Assembly: GCF_000224145.3 (NCBI RefSeq)
Contig: NC_020175.2
Location: forward strand, 2,765,278-2,829,277
Reading direction: 5' to 3'
Length of the DNA stretch: 64,000 nt
Source: Ciona intestinalis
Taxonomy: Eukaryota > Chordata > Ascidiacea > Phlebobranchia > Cionidae
Both the position numbers and the translations under genes were made by a program. Below are positions 50,296 to 61,800 of this stretch, in pieces. The notes under the pieces were generated by a model that saw nothing but the letters and a program-made list of their open reading frames with translations, was not told the origin of the DNA and ran no database searches. How positions within the stretch are numbered: position 1 is the first letter of the stretch; every line of letters begins with the position of its first letter.

Positions 50296-50582
50296 ACTTT
50301 TTTTTCTGGCTTGGTGATGTCCATTTCTTTACTGTAATTTATATAAGCACATAAATTGTACTGTAGCCTTTGCATATAATGTGATCTTTTAGAAGATTGT
50401 ATTTGCATCTACTGTGTAGGAACTTCTGTGATATTGTGTTGTGAAGACTTTTTGCAAATTAACCTCGACCTCTTGCTTTTTTTCTCCAATCTCTGATCAT
50501 CTGGTTACAGTATTAAACTTTATTCAAATTATCAAGTGTTTTGTAAAAGTTGTGTGGAATAGTATGTTGTAGGAAGAGGTAA

Positions 50583-50700
50583 ATGAATGAATGAATGTAA
50601 CTTTATCCTCGCGTGGCCGGAAAACGACAGTCGTCATAACATGGGTTTAACACCTCGTGCCAGCTTACGAGTTACCATGTATGTTACTTTGTGGGTGATT
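50583..50700 (-). mobile_element. SINE 3' half, minus
   Basis: GAATGAATGAATGTAACTTT, CGTGGCCGGAAAACGACAGT, CACCTCGTGCCAGCTTACGA, GTTACTTTGTGGGTGATT. Confidence 0.88.
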
Positions 50701-50981
50701 ATTTTTTGGGCGTATTTTTTGGCAGTTGTTTGAGGTATGTAAAATGGACGAAAACCGTGCGACAATCAAAAATATTTGTATGTTCGTGAATGCCAAAACA
50801 CATTTCTAGCAAGAATATAAAGTTCGGTACTATTGTTTTTATTTATTCTTAGTGGGTTTTTATTTATTCTTGTGGGTGAGGTCCTTGTCAAGGACTTGGG
50901 ATTTACGCCAGATTTTGCTCAATACCCGGAAAGCCGATTCAAGTCTTTCATGCGAGCGGTGCCGCGACATTCCTTCTATTT

Positions 50982-51067
50982 ACCGTTGTTAGTTGTTTAA
51001 TAAACCACGATCAAGGTATTTGGATATTATGTGCTGAAGGTATCCCATCTTTTCCCACCTTACTATA
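50982..51067 (-). mobile_element. MITE family A right-part fragment
   Basis: TACCGTTGTTAGTTGTTTAA, ACCACGATCAAGGTATTTGG, CATCTTTTCCCACCTTACTA; the other half is missing. Confidence 0.75.
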
Positions 51068-51375
51068 TTATTAACATTTATACTGAAAAGCATTTTAAAT
51101 ATTACAATTTGGAAATTTCAGTATGAAAAGCATGACAATTTTAATTTCAGCACAAGCGCTTTATGATTCGTTGTAATTATTATTTCAGTATCCCCGCCTT
51201 TTCGTGCCGCTGGTCTCGTTTTAGAGGCAGCGCTTTTTTCTTGCGCAACGAAACTGTTTGACAGCCTGTTGGAGCCTAGTTAGTTTTCGCCGTGTGTCTA
51301 GTCACCACAGTGCTGTTTAGTTCAAGTAAGTTTAAGTAAGCAGTTGACGTTTAAGTAAGCAGTTGACGAGCTAAT

Positions 51376-51561
51376 ATAGAGTACTGTGGGGGAAGATGGG
51401 ACACCTTTAGCACTTAATATCCAAATATCCTGATCGTGTTTTAAACAATTAACGACAGTCTATGAAAGTCGTAGGGATACGGTTTAATAAATCCTTGAAT
51501 GTTCTTTGTTTATTACCAAATGGGACGAAAAGGTGTCCCATCTTCCCCCACCCTACTATAC
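51376..51561 (+). mobile_element. MITE family A, copy 27
   Basis: Forward orientation; ends TAGAGTACTGTGGGGGAAGA and CATCTTCCCCCACCCTACTA. Confidence 0.88.
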
Positions 51562-51597
51562 CTAGAAAATGCTGGTTTTTGCGAACCGTTAAAACAG

Positions 51598-51681
51598 ATG
51601 CAAACTGGCCTTGATTGGTTTTCCTATAACCAGCGTGATATATCTTCCACATTAACTGGATCAATGAAACAAGTTAATTAA
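51598..51681 (+). CDS. Small ORF of unknown function (27 codons), possible 5' coding exon
   Basis: ATG at 51598 follows AACCGTTAAAACAG, a plausible splice acceptor, and reads MQTGLDWFSYNQRDISSTLT then GSMKQVN and stop. Composition is protein-like and it lies just outside a MITE. Upstream, 51200-51325 is unusually GC-rich for this window and ends in a strong donor (TTCAA|GTAAGTTT). It may be a short peptide gene, or a first exon with donor AAACAA|GTTAAT that joins the ZU5 gene in phase 0 at 53294. No family recognised. Confidence 0.25.
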   Translation: MQTGLDWFSYNQRDISSTLTGSMKQVN

Positions 51682-51902
51682 TCTTCAAGTTCCTTAGCAA
51701 ACAAGCTTACCAGTAACGGTGTTTGGTTTGTCGCGGCTCTTGTTTAATATCGCATAAATGTTCCAGGAATTGTTACTAACCGTACAGTCTCGATATCAGT
51801 GCAAATTGTCACGCGAATATTTTCACGTTAACCCAGTTTTGTGAGTTTTTTACTTGAAAATTATTTTAAAGTAGGAACGCGGGATTATTTGGTTGTCTAG
51901 AC

Positions 51903-52207
51903 CAGTGCTCTTCGACTTTTAATGGGTTGGTGAACCCCTTAAGTTGTTGCGTCGAACTCATGCACCCCTGATTGCTTTAACGTAAAACTAATGAAGTTTC
52001 ACAATTCCCAGTGATGCAAGATATAAAATTCATATAAAAAAATGTAGGAAAGTGGCTAAATTGGTTAAAAAAGTTTAAAATGAAAAAATATTGCTGAAAA
52101 TTGTCGAAGTTTGTGATGCACCCTTGTATACCTTTTTGCACTGGTGCACCCCTGGCATATTTTGGTGCACCCTAGGGTGCACCGTGCACACCGGTTGAAG
52201 AGCACTG
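51903..52207. mobile_element. hAT-like non-autonomous element (MITE), 305 bp
   Basis: Terminal inverted repeats CAGTGCTCTTCGAC and GTTGAAGAGCACTG are hAT-typical (CAGTG start). Identical 8-bp duplications GTCTAGAC flank it at 51895-51902 and 52208-52215. The interior repeats GGTGCACCC and has no transposase frame. It looks intact as a MITE. Confidence 0.92.
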
Positions 52208-52448
52208 GTCTAGACTCTAGAGTGTCCTATATAACCCGCGAATTCGTTACTTATATTGTATTTGATAACGCGGTATTTGGACACATATACAGATATTCGC
52301 GAGCTAAGGAACAAATATCGTTGCTTGCCGGTCTCAGTAAAAGTAGCCTACGTTGTCTGTTAAATGACAATCACGCGTAGGTTACAAGTTTAATGGTGGA
52401 AATGATTTAGTAAGAAAATCACTCTTATGGTGTTGAAGTGTATTTATA

Positions 52449-52624
52449 TATAGTGAGATGGGGGAAGATGGGACACCTTTAGCACGAAATATATAAATAT
52501 CCTGATCGTGTTTTAAACAATTAGAGAACAAGGTTTTATAATTCCTTGAATGTTTTTTGTTTGCTACCAAAATGTACGAGAAAATAGAATGAAAAGGTGT
52601 CCCATCTTCCCCCATCCTACTATA
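52449..52624 (+). mobile_element. MITE family A, copy 28
   Basis: Forward orientation; ends TAGTGAGATGGGGGAAGATG and CATCTTCCCCCATCCTACTA; short deletion after TTAAACAATTA. Confidence 0.88.
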
Positions 52625-52649
52625 CCAACATTTAGATTGTCTATCATGT

Positions 52650-52768
52650 TAATAATAATAACTTTTATTTTTCTCTTCGATTACAGTGGCGAAGATTTAG
52701 AAATACTTTAAACGAAAAGACAGGATAGAGACAAAACAACAGTTGTTAAAACACGCTTATGCAGTTAC
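52650..52768 (-). repeat. Dispersed repeat C, copy 6
   Basis: TAATAATAATAACTTTTATT, CTTCGATTACAGTGGCGAAG, AAACGAAAAGACAGGATAGA, AACAACAGTTGTTAAAACAC. Confidence 0.85.
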
Positions 52769-52984
52769 CTTTTTATTAACCGTTCACTGCATGACAGAGT
52801 ATCCAGCTAGTATACACTGTACTTAAATCAGCATTTCTCACTAGAACATTAGAAGTTACTGAACTATACTGTCTAAGTGTCTATTACATATACGGACATT
52901 TCGCTTACTTGTAACTTAGGCTTCCATACCAGGCTTACCGTTTCATACCAAGCCAACGCCTTATTATATACATTTTATAATTTT

Positions 52985-53245
52985 GTAAACTGGTACGATG
53001 TGTATGAAACCGAACACCCGTGTTTAACGACTGTAATTTTCCGGCTACGCTAGGATAAAGAAAGTTAAATTCATTCATTCATCATTCATTCATGCATTCA
53101 TCCATTCATCCATTCACCCATTCACCCATTCACCCATTCACCCATTCACCCATTCACCCATTCACCCATTCACCCATTCACCCATTCACCCATTCACCCA
53201 TTCACCCATTCACCCATTCACCCATTCACCCATTCACCCATTCAG
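52985..53245 (+). mobile_element. SINE 3' end with expanded (CATTCACC)n tail
   Basis: TGGTACGATGTGTATGAAAC, CGAACACCCGTGTTTAACGA, GCTAGGATAAAGAAAGTTAA, then CATTCATT units that pass into about 16 copies of the 8-mer CATTCACC up to ~53245. The tail expansion encodes a spurious SPIHPFTH protein repeat. Confidence 0.88.
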
Positions 53246-53294
53246 TGGGAGGTGCTTTAGGCTACAGTGTGAGTAGGAGTTACAACACAAGAAA

Positions 53295-56200
53295 ATGTCG
53301 GATAAAAACCAGGAAAAACAATTTTTTACTAAACCAGATATTGTGGAAAATATACATGATGACAGGTAGGTTGTGTGTTGTTATTGTTTGAATATTCATC
53401 GATAATTAAAGCTCACTTGAATTTTCAGACCATTAGGAAGGAACATAGAAAAGGCTTCAGGTTTGTTGACAGGTTTTGAATAATAACTGGTTTATTCTCG
53501 CATGGCGGAAAAACAACAGTCATCATAACACGGCTGTTCTGTTTTAAACACCATGTGTCAGCTTACAAGTTACCACATATATATTTTTTGTGGAATTGTG
53601 TTTCTGCATGTTTGGTAGTTTGGACAACGCATTAGTGGCCACTGGGTTAAAGCAGGCGCTAAACACTTTGTATCTTAATAACCAAATGAAACCTATAAAG
53701 AGCTACATCACGGGTTTTCTATTTTGCTTTATATATGTCTGTATATACACTTAGTTGCTACTTTTGATTTTAACAACAATTTTGACAACCTAATGGCCAC
53801 CACTGCACAGCTCAATTTGAATTATTTTCCCAGAATCACGTGGTAGAGTGCTGTCACGTGGTGTACTGACCACTTGGCTGGAATAATACCAGTGGACATT
53901 TTAAAGCACTTCATTTTAAGATATTTGTGTTTATTGCAGAACATTGGAGCCCCAATTACCCGCAACGAAGAGTATCGGAAGCTACGTCATCATTACGACA
54001 TGACAGAAGTGACCCTTTGTGTAATTTAAACTTTGTTTTGAGCAAAATTCAAACTGAAAAACTTTTTTTTATCTCGTCCATTTATTTATTGCAGTTCACG
54101 TGACCCACACGGTTGAGCAACCAAGCGTATCGCAAGCTACATCAAAGTTACAAGGTATGCAAATTAACCAACAAAGTTTGTTGATATAATAATACTCTAG
54201 AAATATAGCCTAAACATAAATATAAACTCAATTATATTGTTTTCCAGAATCACGTGGTAAAGTGACGTCACGAAGACTAAGGTTTGAAGATGTTTTTGGT
54301 TCAGGTAGGCCAAATGTTTACTTTTTTATTATTGGCCCAATATTCATATAATAAATAGATTTTACCTAATGGTATAGCGAAGATTCCTAACTCGTACCTA
54401 ACATTATTACTTCGTTTCTGGAAATTGCTCAAAAGATCGCCGTCATATTACGATTCGTGCCAAGTTGCTATTTGGCGTTTGATGGTATAACATTAACAAC
54501 CACACATCAGGCCCGGCACCGTGGCTTAGAGGTTAGACGCCCGCGTCGTCGTAACCGAAGTGTCCCCGGTTCGATTCTTGATGGCGATGCTAATACTAAT
54601 TGGCAAATGAGTCTTTGGGCATGACACTTAACGGACTTAATTGCTTCAACCCAACGGTGACTAATGGGTTGTTTAAACTGTAATCCATACCAAAGCAAAA
54701 TTCATACACAAAGTTTAAACGTGTGGCAACTCGTAAGCACACGAGGTAAAAAAATTGTGCGAAAAGTGTCTGACAGCCAGAACGTGTCGCGCGGTACCGG
54801 TCGCATGAAAGACTTAAATGGGCTTTTCGTGTGTTGGGGGTAATGGGCCAGGTTCTTGACAAGGACCTCTCTCACAAAGAATGAAAAATAAATCACACGG
54901 GCCGACACATGGATTGGTATAGCGATTTAGTGTCCGCTGCATATACACGCCAATCGGTGTTTGTTGCTGTGTTAACCCTCAACCAGTGTCGCTTAATGTA
55001 AATGTCTATGCTATAAACATTTCCTTTTGCTGCATTACAATAATGAAGTATCTATTAAGATGATCGCCATGCAACTATTGCAAAACGGAGAGGTTTATCG
55101 CTTGACCCAGCTGTCATTGAGTCCAAGCGTCTGGTCGACCATTACGAAGTTTGTATGTTGAATGGAGAGATGGAGGAAGCGATTGGAACAAAAGATCACT
55201 TAAGCAATTTGTTTAAGGAAAAATTTCAAACCACACCAAATGATATTAAAAACGTTGCTGACACTGTAAGGGATGAAGAGCACATGGAAGCGATTTTATT
55301 TTATCAAATCGCTGCCGCGTTTTATAGAAATCAAGCGTTAGCAGATTTGGTTGGCATAGCGCATTGCGCAGAGGGGATCAAAGAGTCTATCAGGGCAATG
55401 TTATCACATGACGAAGGATTAAAACCGATTCTTCGAACCCAGGTGATTCCACTGATGCGTGACATGCGAGAAATGATTCGACGATCTGACGACGTTAGCG
55501 AGGAAGATCGGAATTTGCAGGAAGTTTGGTGTTTGCATTGGATCGAATACAGTGAGTATTTGATCGGTGACACAAATGGCCGAGAAAAAACATTGAACGA
55601 AGCGATCGCTATAATGGAGAGAGTTTTCAGGGAGAAAGCTGAAAAGTATCAGGTGTACGCAACTTGTTTAAACAATCTTGGTGTCACATATCTACGCACT
55701 TTCCTACCCAACGATGCGTGCCAGTATTTTTTCAAAGCTATTGTGGCTTATGAAAGAGCTGAGGATATCAACGATTATAAAAGAGCTGAAAGAATTGATA
55801 GAAGTAAAAGAAACTTGGAAAGAGTTAAGAAGCAACTTCAACCAAGCGTATCAAAAACTACGTTATCGTTACAAGATATGCAAATCAACCAACAAGGTTT
55901 GTTGAAAAAATATAAGACACCAATCAATCAACAGTTATTTTTCGTAGTTATAATATATTTATATACAACGCCCCTTAGCAATTTGGTGTGGCAACGTTTT
56001 CCTATATATTGGTATTGAGATTGTGGTACATGGTGGACATCCATGCTTTAGCATGACGACAATTAAATTTATGTTTGGATTCAAATGTATTTTAAATTAA
56101 TAGAAGTTCCGATAGAAGAAATGAATCAGGAAGTTGATGATGTTGGATTGAACAAACATTTGGTTGGTACTTGCATAATAATTTATATTGGAATGAGAAT

Positions 56201-57904
56201 AATCTTGATCTGTTTATACCTGAAGATAAATTGCCGAATCTTTAGGTTTAGTGATAGTTACCATTTTAATAGATGTTTGTAAATAAACAACATTTCTACG
56301 ATTTTATCTTGAGTATTTTTTTTTTAATGATCAACAAAGTTTAAATCTTCGCCCGAAAGTTTGATTGGATCAAGTGGAGGAAAGTTAGAGGTTGGAGGAT
56401 GTGAGTTGGTTGTTCCACCTGGAGCATTGGAAGAAGATGTGAAGATTAAACTGACTGCATCACTTCCTCTAGAGGTATAATCATTTTTAGTCTTACATTT
56501 AATTTCATATTTACAGTTTACCATGTTTAACTAATATGTTTCCAGAGTAAATGTCTTGAAACTCCAACACTTCAATGTGAACCAGCATCCCTTACATTCA
56601 AAAAACAAGTGACAATAAAATTACAAACTCATGTTGTGTTGGATGAAGAAACTGTTAGAAGATGCAAGGTCGGTATGTTTAATGTACTATTTGTCATCAA
56701 ATACAGGATACATTGGTTTAAACAAGAGTAACCACGGCCGTTTATTGCTTTAAAGGTTGGTAAAACCATAAGCAAATTTCACAGTTTGTTTGTTTCAGCT
56801 TTTACTTAGTAAGGATGGAATTAAATGGGAAGCAACAAAAACTAGGTTAGAGTTTTCTGACAACTTTATCTCATTTCAAATCAACCATTTCTCATGGTGA
56901 GTTAATATTTGTTGGTTCTGTTTACTTATTTCATGTTTGATATTTTTCTTTCTTTCAGGTGGAAAGTTATTTTTGAAATATTACAAAAAAGCGTTGACTT
57001 TTTATATAAAATTCAACTGAATTTCTTGCTTTACCAAAACGCTGGCGCCGTGGTTTGGAAAGTTTGTTGGAATCTTGATTTGGCCACAAAAGAAAATATC
57101 CTAAAAGAAGAAAAATTCTCACAAGAAACCTGGATCATACCGTAAGTTCGAGTTTTTTGTTTTAAATGTTTGTTCACCCGTTCGAATGGTGATAACAGAA
57201 TAGTACTGTTGTGTATAGTTTTATGTTGGGTTTAAAATGAACAATTTATTAATCATACAATATTTAAAGTGGAGGAAACAGTTTGATTCTTCGTATTGCG
57301 CCCCGTGAAAAAAATACAAACGTTGAAATCAACCCATCAGTAATCACCAAAACTGCCGAACAAATAAATAGATCGTGTCATTTTGATCGCCGGTTTGAGG
57401 TTCAAGGCCAGTTTTCAAATAGAATTTGGTTAAAAGCAGAACGTGTTTGTGGGAATCTTCATGAAGAAGAGGAAATTTTGTTCCCGTTACCTAACACACA
57501 AGGTAAGCAATCATGTGCATGCTAAAAATTATAAAAAATTAAGAGTTATAGTTCGATGTTAAAAAAACATGATCGGGAAATAGGGGATTTAGGTGCTAAA
57601 GGTATTTCAGTCACATTTAATACATTATATTTAATTTCGTAAATAATAATTATTCTTGATCTTTTCATACCTCATAAAGTAACAAATGTAATTTCGAGAA
57701 AATAAATAAGTTATTGCAAATAAGGTGATGTATATTACAGCACATGTATTCCCATTTGCTTATCACATACCTATAAATCCTGATCTACGTGGCCATTCAT
57801 TCGAGCTAGGCTCTCTTGTTTCCACGATGTTTTTTCAAGATAGCAACACGGAGATATCACTGCTAGATCGTCTCATTAATGACATTAAGAAACTAAATTA
57901 TTAA
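53295..57904 (+). CDS. TPR-like / ZU5-domain protein, unnamed
   Basis: Thirteen exons: 53295-53365, 53429-53460, 53940-54020, 54095-54154, 54248-54304, 55060-55896, 56104-56162, 56340-56474, 56546-56668, 56799-56896, 56959-57141, 57270-57502, 57741-57904; 2133 bases (710 residues), phase-consistent. Residues ~101-380 (one large exon) are all helical with TPR-like repeats (ATCLNNLGVTYLRTFLPNDACQYFFKAIVAYERA region). Residues ~400-517 look like a ZU5 domain (GGKLEVGGCELVVPPGALEE, then SLPLE, EPASLTFKKQVTI). The last ~190 residues are β-rich and end IKKLNY; no death domain is seen. ZU5 occurs in UNC5, ankyrin, PIDD and ZO-1-type proteins, usually as an adaptor or autoprocessing module; a signalling scaffold is only a guess. 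Exons 3, 4 and the end of exon 6 carry copies of one motif (VS-AT-SLQ). The donor at 56162 (TTG|GTTGGT) is weak but is the only one that keeps the ZU5 frame. The first ATG may not be the true start. Confidence 0.72.
53483..53665 (-). mobile_element. SINE, minus (ZU5 gene intron 2)
   Basis: GGTTTATTCTCGCATGGCGG, AACAACAGTCATCATAACAC, CATGTGTCAGCTTACAAG, CATTAGTGGCCACTGGGTTA. Confidence 0.8.
53834..53860 (+). other. Candidate 27-base micro-exon, copy of exon 54248-54304
   Basis: TTTTCCCAG|AATCACGTGGTAGAGTG aligns with TTTTCCAG|AATCACGTGGTAAAGTG of the real exon at 54248, the homology starting at the acceptor. It ends at TCACGTG|GTGTAC, a usable donor, is a multiple of three and keeps phase 1 (ESRGRVLSR). 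It could be an alternative cassette or a decayed duplicate. Confidence 0.45.
54509..54745 (+). mobile_element. SINE with well-preserved tRNA-like head
   Basis: GGCACCGTGGCTTAGAGGTT (A box) and CCCGGTTCGATTCTTGATGG (B box) give the clearest tRNA-derived head in the window. Body: CATGACACTTAACGGAC, CTAATGGGTTGTTTAAAC, CACAAAGTTTAAACGTGTGG. Truncated before the tail. Confidence 0.85.
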
Positions 57905-58751
57905 ACTCTTTAAGCAGCACAATAATATTTTGTAACCAAATATTAACATATGGTTGTCTTTATTCGTTACAATAGCACAAAGTTTGAAATTGATCGTATT
58001 CAAACAGTTATGAACTAAACCGTTAAATCCCAGGTCGACAGCCGACCAATCAAATCGTTAATATGGTTGGGAACATGTTGGACCATGCTGGAGTCCTTTG
58101 TAAGGATGTCAATATTCAGTCAAGCTAAAGACGAATGGTTTTATGTTATAAGTTGATGAATAGGAAATGTACAGCTCAGTAGTCTGTTACAGTTGCATTA
58201 CTCAATCTTTTGTGTGATTATATAGAAATACTGGTGGTTTGGAAATGAAATACGTTTGACATCAAACACAATGCAATAATGTTGCTCCAAGCAAGTGTAT
58301 GTTAACCATATGTAAACAAAGGATTCAAATTCAAAGCATTTATTGAACACATGCTTTATGCGGCGTTGACAATTATAATCCCTCCTTTTGTGGCTTCAAC
58401 CTTATTATACTGACTTCAACCTTCTTATACTACAAACCTAATTTCAGTATTTTGTATTTATGGAATACGCAATCAAATGGAGAATTAGCATTTTCTTAGA
58501 ACGTTACACATGACGCTTATCTAGGCACTGCTAGGGTATGTTCTAAATTATACGGAAAAAATATTTTTGCCAATTTTTGCTTGGATCTTTTTCTATCAGA
58601 TTTGCATTACTATTTAAAAGTAGCCTAATTGTAGTGGCCAAAGCCTGCTTTTTATTGATTTTTCTTGCCTAACATAAACATAAGTATACATGAACTATTG
58701 AATTATCTAAAATACCTGGAAGCAAACATTCAATTTTTTAAAATCCTAAAA
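57905..58751. other. Convergent intergenic stretch
   Basis: Between the stop codon of the ZU5 gene (plus) and the poly(A) signal of the next gene (minus). AT-rich; no repeat family member or coding segment recognised. Confidence 0.6.
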
Positions 58752-58757
58752 TTTATT
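58752..58757 (-). promoter_or_regulatory. Poly(A) signal of the minus-strand gene
   Basis: TTTATT on plus, AATAAA on minus, 58 bases beyond the stop codon at 58815. Confidence 0.6.
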
Positions 58758-58814
58758 TTCGTTGTATAAACCAACACAGTGTAATAAACACACGGCAAAC
58801 TTTAAATCGCAATC

Positions 58815-61800
58815 TTAACAGGGACATAAAAGTGAAACCAGCCATTTATACAATGGGTGTGGTGGCTTAACACAGCAACCAATTGTGAATAAATCCATTA
58901 CACTCTCAGCAGTTTCCATATTAATTTCGAAGGGTAATTCTGTCAGAATTTCGTCCTGTGCTGAAATAAGGTCAACTACTTGATTTAAAACGTGTTTCCA
59001 GTCATCGCTGAGTTGTTGGTCAATGGGGAGAGAAACTGATGCTTTTTGCTTGGATTTCTTTTTTTGGATTAAGTCACTCTGAGTGAGACTTCGTCCGAAA
59101 AATTCATCAGTTCTCTGTTACACATGGGGTTCGTTTGGTTGAGTATTTAAATCGTGTTCACAGTCATTAAATAAATAAATGAATGTAACATATTTACATA
59201 GACCGTTGTTTTAAAGTCTGGTGGTTCGAAAACGTAACAAATACCAATTGTATAGCAAAGATTCTATTTAAAAATATTAAACAATTGGTTGGGGCTTGAT
59301 TTTTGTGTGTTAAGTTTTGATTGCACCAGATCCTTACTGTATTTCTTTACACAAGAAATGTTTAACTTTACGAGCTCTAAATCAGGGTCAGATTCCCGGA
59401 ATTTATTCCAGTTGTTTTAACATAAGTGTTCTATTTCATACACTTTGTGACCGTTTTTAAGTTATCACATATGTAACCTTGTTGTGGCTGTTAGTATGTT
59501 TTTGGTAATTGCTGTTAAGTGTCTTGCAGATAGACACTATAGCACAGATAGCAGGCCTGAGGTTTGAAATCTAAAAAAGTGTTATTCAACTTTAACCATT
59601 GGCAAATTAAAGTCAGTTACCTTACAGTACAGCATACCTTTTTCAAATCAGTAATCTGCTGTAGTATATTGCTATGGTCAGTTGATGAGACTTCGGTAGC
59701 TGAGCAATCTACTGATGTATCTGCTCTTGCTACACACCATAGCAATGTGAAACTTTTAACTGCAGAATTCCTGTACCATTGTACAGCTGCAAAACTTTGT
59801 TCTTTTGGTACTGGTGGTATAAAGCCGTATGATGAATACATAGTGAGTCTTGTGGAAAGATAGTTTTGTAATGCTGATAACCTCAACGGGATGTTTGAAC
59901 TTCCAAGAGGAGTTTGAACAGTTGTGTCAGCTAAAAAAAATACAAAAAAAAGATTTGAAAACAGTTATGTAACAAAATTATTCTGTATGGTTGAGGTCAG
60001 ATGACAGGGGGATCTCGGATACAGGCCGGAGTTAACGCATTACATGAAGAAATTGCTTGGTTGATATTATTATGACATGTTTAAGCAGGAATAGTTAATT
60101 TTATTGCCATTGTTTATATTTGTGAGACTGTGAAACTATGAGATTTTTATAAGGGTGCTTCATTTTATACACCTCGTTTTCGGCGTTAATTTTTCAGTGA
60201 TTATATTTTTGACAACCCATTTGTGACCTCCGAGTTGGAGAAATGACTGTCAAGGCTTACTTCAGCACACAGACACCCACAATGGTAGCAGTATGCAGTC
60301 TTAAACCATGTTGTTTTATGGTCTATAAATATAAGGTAAGCGCTCTAACCATTTTGCTATCACACAATAGTAAACATATACTAATAAAGTGCAATTTTTC
60401 CACTGCTTCTACAGAGTCAAAAAAAAGGGTATTTATCTGCATACATATGTTTTTTACCTCTATTTTGTGAAGAGACAGCACCACTACTATCTGAACTACC
60501 AATTTCATCGTTGTAAGAACTTCCACCAACTAATAGACTTGATAACCGAGATTTTCTAAAAAAAGAATTAATGTTTGTTATTGTGAACATTTTGAAAAAA
60601 TGTTGTTTGTCCTCGCGTGGTGGGGCAACTTCAAAAATTGTAACACAGGTGTTTTGTTTTCATACACTATGTGTCCATTTACAAGTTACCAAATATGTAA
60701 CTTTGTTAGTGATTGTTTTTATCTGTATAATCAACATTTTAGACAACCGGTCCCCAATGGGTTGGAGCAACTACTGTTAAGTGACTTGCACAAGGACATA
60801 CATTATCCTTTTTTTTTTACCAGTATCCTTTTTTTATGATTCTAGACGGCTAGCTCTAACTCCAATACCAGGATGCCAATGGTAATTTATTTTCAATATA
60901 AACAAATATATATTATGTTTTAGGTTTAATTAATGTGATACATGAATGTAACTTGCTTTATCCTTGCACGGCAACGGCAGTCGTTACAACACAACTGTTT
61001 TGTTTCATACACCTCGTGCCAGCTTATCATGTACCATGTATGCTACTTTGTGGGTGATATATAATTAGTAATAATAGTCACTTTTACTTGTCTCTTGATT
61101 ACAGTAGCAAAGATTAGAAATATTTTAAACAAAAAGACAGGATATAGCGACAAAACAACAGTTGTTAAAATAAGCTTACAGTTGAAATTTTTTAATTGGA
61201 AGAACATGAGCGTGGTAGTTACACCTAGTTTCCATTACGTACCTCTGCAAAGTGACAAAGTAAGTGAAGATTCGAATCCAACTGAATCCTGAAGCGGCTC
61301 CTCGGATCAAACTGAGGAGTTCAGTGGTTGCATCTTCCGCTGCAGGTGAAACATCCGGGAGGTTGACATGATCTGATGCAAGATCGAGGATCAAAAAGTC
61401 CGGAAGTGATGATTTGTCTTCATTAGAGAAAGTTTGGCCTGTGATCTGAAGAAGGATAAAAAGTATTAGGAATACGGTTTAATGCAATGTTGGTTTAAAT
61501 ATTTCATATAATTTATGGTTAAAAACATCATTTGCATTAAATAAATGTTTAATTTTTATTAAGAATATTGTTTTTTGGTAAATGCAATATGTCCGGCAGT
61601 GACAGAATAATTTTTTTGGAGTTATTGAATGTTTTATATGTTGTTGTATTTTGCAAGACTGTAACTTGCACTTGGTTTGATTTAATATCGGTCAAAACGT
61701 GAAGCAACTTTTGGATATGATATGAGGCAATTGCTCCAACTCAGTTATCAATAATGGATTGTACAAATTGTCAGCTTTGCAAAAAAATACAAAAAGCTAC

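Larger units (their letters stand above)
50296..53294. other. Intergenic stretch USP - ZU5 gene
   Basis: Holds SINE copies, MITE copies, one hAT-like MITE, one repeat C copy, a long (CATTCACC)n tail and a possible exon pair at 51200-51681 described separately. The rest shows no recognisable coding sequence. Confidence 0.65.

Noticed and set aside
53100-53245. Regular short repeat considered as CRISPR-like
   Set aside because: Units are contiguous 8-mers without spacers, in a eukaryotic SINE tail.
53092-53391. Open frame encoding SPIHPFTH repeats
   Set aside because: It is the expanded CATTCACC tail of a SINE, not a protein gene.
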